64,000 nucleotides of DNA from Acidobacteriota bacterium (GTDB lineage: Bacteria; Acidobacteriota; Thermoanaerobaculia; Gp7-AA8). Made by a program: the position numbers and the translations under genes. The notes under the pieces were generated by a model, which searched no databases, had not been told where the DNA came from, and worked only from the letters and a program-made list of their open reading frames with translations. Positions 61,618-64,000 of the stretch are shown here, one piece after another. Location of the stretch: positions 17,713-81,712 of the forward strand of contig JAJPHC010000044.1 in assembly GCA_021325515.1 (NCBI GenBank). Reading direction: 5' to 3'. Within the stretch, counting starts at the first letter, position 1; each line of letters opens with the position of its first letter.

Positions 61618-62925
61618 GTGCCAGCACAAAATTACCTCAGCGGCGATTCCGCCGTCAACATCGCCCACTCCGTGGAGAGTGCCGTCGCCTCCGGCCGCGC
61701 CGCCGGCGGCTCGCTCCTCCCGCCCGTGCGCACCGCCGCGGTGCAGCTCGGAGTCAGCCCGGCAACGGTCGCCGCCGCCTACCGGATGCTCGCCCAGCGC
61801 GGCGTCGTCATCGCCGACGGGCGCCGCGGCACCCGCATCCGCCATGCGCCGCCGATCGCGCTGCCGCCGCCCGCGCCGCTGCCGGAATCGGTTGTCGACC
61901 TCGCAGGAGGCAACCCTGACCACGCGCTGCTCCCTCCCCTGCCGCGTCTCGCGCACGAGCAGCGGCTCTATCGCGATGACCTCAACGATCCACGGCTCCT
62001 CGCGCTCGCGCGGGAACAGTTCGAGCGCGATGGAGTGCCCGCAAAACACCTCGCGGTCGTCAGCGGCGCACTCGACGGTGTGGAGCGCGTACTGCGCGAG
62101 CACCTGCGTCCCGGCGACCGCGTCGCGGTCGAGGATCCGTCGTTCACCGGCGTGCTCGATCTCCTCAGCGCGCTGGCTCTAGTTCCGATTCCAGTCGCTG
62201 TAGACGATCAGGGCATGCTCGCTGCGCCGCTCCGCAAGGCGCTGGCCGGCGGCGCGCGCGCTCTCGTCGTCGCGCCGCGTGCGCAGAATCCGCTGGGCGC
62301 AGCGATCACTCCGTCACGCGCCCGTGAACTGCACAGGATTCTGGGCAGTCACCCGGACGTCCTACTCATCGAAGATGATCACGCCGGCCCCATCGCCGGA
62401 GCGCCCTACGTCACGCTCGCGACGCCGAGGCGAGAACGCTGGGCCGTTGTCCGCTCGGTGTCGAAGTCTCTCGGTCCCGATCTTCGCGTCGCGCTGCTCA
62501 CCGGCGACGCCGCGACCGTCGCCCGCGTCGAAGGACGCCAGACCCTCGGCATCCGCTGGGTGAGCCACATCCTGCAGCGCACGGTCGTCGCCCTCTGGCG
62601 CGACCGCAAGACATCGCAACTGCTTCGCCGCGCGGAAGCCGCCTATACCGCGCGCCGCCAGGCGCTCATCGAAGCGCTCCGCCAGCGCGGCATCGAAGCG
62701 CACGGCAACTCGGGCCTCAACGTCTGGGTTCCTGTGCCCGAAGAGGCGGCGGTGGTGCAGGCGATGATGCGCGCCGGCTGGGCCGTACAGGCCGGCGAGC
62801 GATATCGCATCGCGACGCCTCCAGCGATCCGGATCACGATTTCGTCGTTGAAAGATCCGCGCAAAGTAGCGGATGATCTCGCCGCAATCATCCAGCCGAG
62901 AGTGAGGGTTTCCAGCGGCGCATGA
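61618..62925 (+). CDS. MocR/PdxR-family transcription regulator (GntR HTH plus aminotransferase fold)
   Basis: A 435-residue regulator: an N-terminal GntR-type winged helix (about 10-78; SPATVAAAYRMLAQRGVVIADG) and a fold-type I aminotransferase-like domain (about 95-430) that binds pyridoxal phosphate in this family (Lys in RSVSKSLGPDLR near 290; Asp in LIEDDHAG; Asn in RAQNPLGA). These proteins control vitamin B6 or amine genes. It is divergent from a PNPOx-like gene and overlaps a LysE-family exporter by 4 bases, which suggests control of both. GTG start. Confidence 0.88.
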   Translation: MPAQNYLSGDSAVNIAHSVESAVASGRAAGGSLLPPVRTAAVQLGVSPATVAAAYRMLAQRGVVIADGRRGTRIRHAPPIALPPPAPLPESVVDLAGGNPDHALLPPLPRLAHEQRLYRDDLNDPRLLALAREQFERDGVPAKHLAVVSGALDGVERVLREHLRPGDRVAVEDPSFTGVLDLLSALALVPIPVAVDDQGMLAAPLRKALAGGARALVVAPRAQNPLGAAITPSRARELHRILGSHPDVLLIEDDHAGPIAGAPYVTLATPRRERWAVVRSVSKSLGPDLRVALLTGDAATVARVEGRQTLGIRWVSHILQRTVVALWRDRKTSQLLRRAEAAYTARRQALIEALRQRGIEAHGNSGLNVWVPVPEEAAVVQAMMRAGWAVQAGERYRIATPPAIRITISSLKDPRKVADDLAAIIQPRVRVSSGA

Positions 62926-63524
62926 CCGCCTCATCGCTCCTGTTGTTCATCGCCATGTCCATCGTGCTCGACTTCACGCCGGGCCCGGCGGTCATGCTCG
63001 TCGTATCCCAGGCGATGCGCCACGGATTCGGCGCCGGCGTGAGGTCGGCGCTCGGAATCCTGAGCGCGAACATGACCTACTTCGTCCTCTCTGCGGCGGG
63101 CCTCGGCGCGATTCTGCTCGCATCGCGCAAGACCTTCGAAGTCGTCCGCTGGGGCGGCGCCGCCTATCTCGTCTATCTCGGTATCCGCATGCTCCTCTCG
63201 CGGAAGCGCGATGCGGAAGAAGCGCCGGCGATCGCCAGGCCGCGCTCCTACGTCAACGGACTCGTCACGCAGTTCGCGAATCCGAAAGCGATCGTCTTCT
63301 TCACCGCGCTGCTGCCGCAGTTCATCGATCCACACACGAACGTCGCGCGGCAATTCCTTCTGATCGGGATCCTCTCGATCGTGATCGAGTTCCCCGTCCT
63401 CATGACCTACGCGTTCCTCGGCGATCGCGGAAGGCGGCTCGCGTCGCACATGCACTGGATCGAGCGCTGCGCCGGCGCGCTGCTCGTGACCGCAGGCCTC
63501 AAACTCGCCGCCACGCGCGCGTGA
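62922..63524 (+). CDS. LysE/RhtB-family amino-acid exporter
   Basis: A 200-residue inner-membrane exporter of the LysE/RhtB superfamily with about six helices. The family signature near the N-terminus is VLDFTPGPAVMLVVSQAM, and NGLVTQFANPKAIVFFTALLPQFI near residue 110 is also typical. It exports an amino acid or related compound. It overlaps the MocR gene by 4 bases, so the two are co-translated; the regulator may sense what the exporter carries. Confidence 0.85.
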   Translation: MTASSLLLFIAMSIVLDFTPGPAVMLVVSQAMRHGFGAGVRSALGILSANMTYFVLSAAGLGAILLASRKTFEVVRWGGAAYLVYLGIRMLLSRKRDAEEAPAIARPRSYVNGLVTQFANPKAIVFFTALLPQFIDPHTNVARQFLLIGILSIVIEFPVLMTYAFLGDRGRRLASHMHWIERCAGALLVTAGLKLAATRA

Positions 63525-63525
63525 G

Positions 63526-64000
63526 CTAAACGGTAATCCCCTCGCGCACGAACATCCCGGGCTTGTACGCCGTGATCTTGCCCGTGAACGCCGACGCTGC
63601 GACGGTGAGCGGAGACGCCAGCCACAACTTGCCCGGGCCGCTTCGGCCGCGGAAGTTGCGGTTGATCGCGCTCACCGTCACCTGATCGGTCGTCTCAGAC
63701 ACGCCCGGTCCGCAGCCGATGCACGCGCCGCATCCCGGATTGAGCACGATCGCGCCGACACGCTCGAACGTGTCGACGAGTCCGTTCTCGCGCGCGAACT
63801 TCTCCACTGCCTGCGATCCGAACTGCACGAAGAACTTCACCCCGTACGCGACGTGCACACCGTTGTCGAGCGCCTCTTTCGCGACCTGGTGATAGAAGAG
63901 GAAGTCGTCGATCTTGCCCGCGGTGCAGGAGCCCGCGTACGCGATGTCGATCGGCACCTCGCCGATCTCCGTGATCAGCGCGCCATTCGTCGGATCCGAC
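63526..64000 (-). CDS. Aconitase/LeuC-family dehydratase large subunit (C-terminal part, cut by window end)
   Basis: The frame is open to the window edge, so the N-terminal part is missing. The visible 157 residues carry the 4Fe-4S Cys motifs AYAGSCTAGKIDDF and NPGCGACIGCGPG, and the substrate motif INRNFRGRSGPGKLWLASPL. This is the large-subunit pattern of 3-isopropylmalate dehydratase (LeuC) and related aconitase-family enzymes such as homoaconitase. It is convergent with the LysE gene, one base apart. LeuC is the likeliest name, but the partner small subunit is outside the window. Confidence 0.85.
   Translation of the reverse strand, partial: SDPTNGALITEIGEVPIDIAYAGSCTAGKIDDFLFYHQVAKEALDNGVHVAYGVKFFVQFGSQAVEKFARENGLVDTFERVGAIVLNPGCGACIGCGPGVSETTDQVTVSAINRNFRGRSGPGKLWLASPLTVAASAFTGKITAYKPGMFVREGITV

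Overview
The window is GC-rich and densely coded. It looks chromosomal and comes from a diderm (Gram-negative type) bacterium: it carries Kdo synthesis genes (kdsA, kdsB), lptE, a complete tol-pal operon, and proteins that look like outer-membrane barrels. Gene content, the many sensor kinases, a carboxypeptidase-regulatory-domain outer-membrane protein, an MglB/roadblock-like protein and numerous short palindromic repeats fit an Acidobacteriota-like genome. That assignment is inference from content and style; there is no rRNA in the window to test it. I see no prophage, IS element, integrase or CRISPR array.

Layout. 1-2321: lon on the minus strand, split by an in-frame TAA. 2434-8193: a PHP phosphoesterase and a three-gene two-component block (CHASE3 kinase, stand-alone receiver, hybrid kinase). 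8249-12721: an outer-membrane protein, pyk and aroF on the minus strand. 12850-19847: two secreted unknowns, then kdsB, pyrG, kdsA and a GT-C membrane protein, a run that links Kdo synthesis to CTP supply. 19848-23964: metK, an ABC1/UbiB-family kinase, a TonB_C-like protein, tRNA-Arg(CCU) and an L,D-transpeptidase. 23969-26816: an NtrC-type regulator with a hybrid kinase. 26961-32896: three small unknowns, tolQ-tolR-tonB/tolA-tolB-pal-cpoB, then rpsT. 33506-42639: lptE-leuS, dtd, ssb, a TrhA/PAQR protein, a GNAT, nagZ and mutS. 42750-47676: an unknown divergent from acpP-fabF, then STAS, asparaginase, a degenerate rhodanese lipoprotein and a DsbA-like protein. 47763-54599: two unknowns, hemW, an HD-GYP protein, a TPR protein, a roadblock protein and an M28 peptidase. 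54782-59205: a ZapB-like coiled coil, pheT, meaB and an acyl-CoA dehydrogenase. 59288-64000: an FG-GAP-like secreted protein, DinB, a PNPOx-like protein divergent from a MocR regulator with a LysE exporter, and the C-terminal part of an aconitase/LeuC-family protein cut by the window end.

The most unusual signal is in the repeats. Most gaps between transcription units hold inverted repeats, and many of these are built from 7-9 bp tandem units reflected into a hairpin. Several families recur. Some overlap or enter genes: one copy of a roughly 75-bp palindromic element lies in frame inside pheT, others supply the stop codons of aroF and of a small secreted protein, and a heptamer family encodes linkers in several proteins and the signal peptide of one lipoprotein. 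A second pattern is that many genes have a -10-like hexamer only 6-11 bases before the start codon, which suggests leaderless transcription. No gene-free stretch exceeds 300 bases; the longest (48147-48372, 3424-3616, 15288-15472, 54600-54781) are largely repeat sequence.
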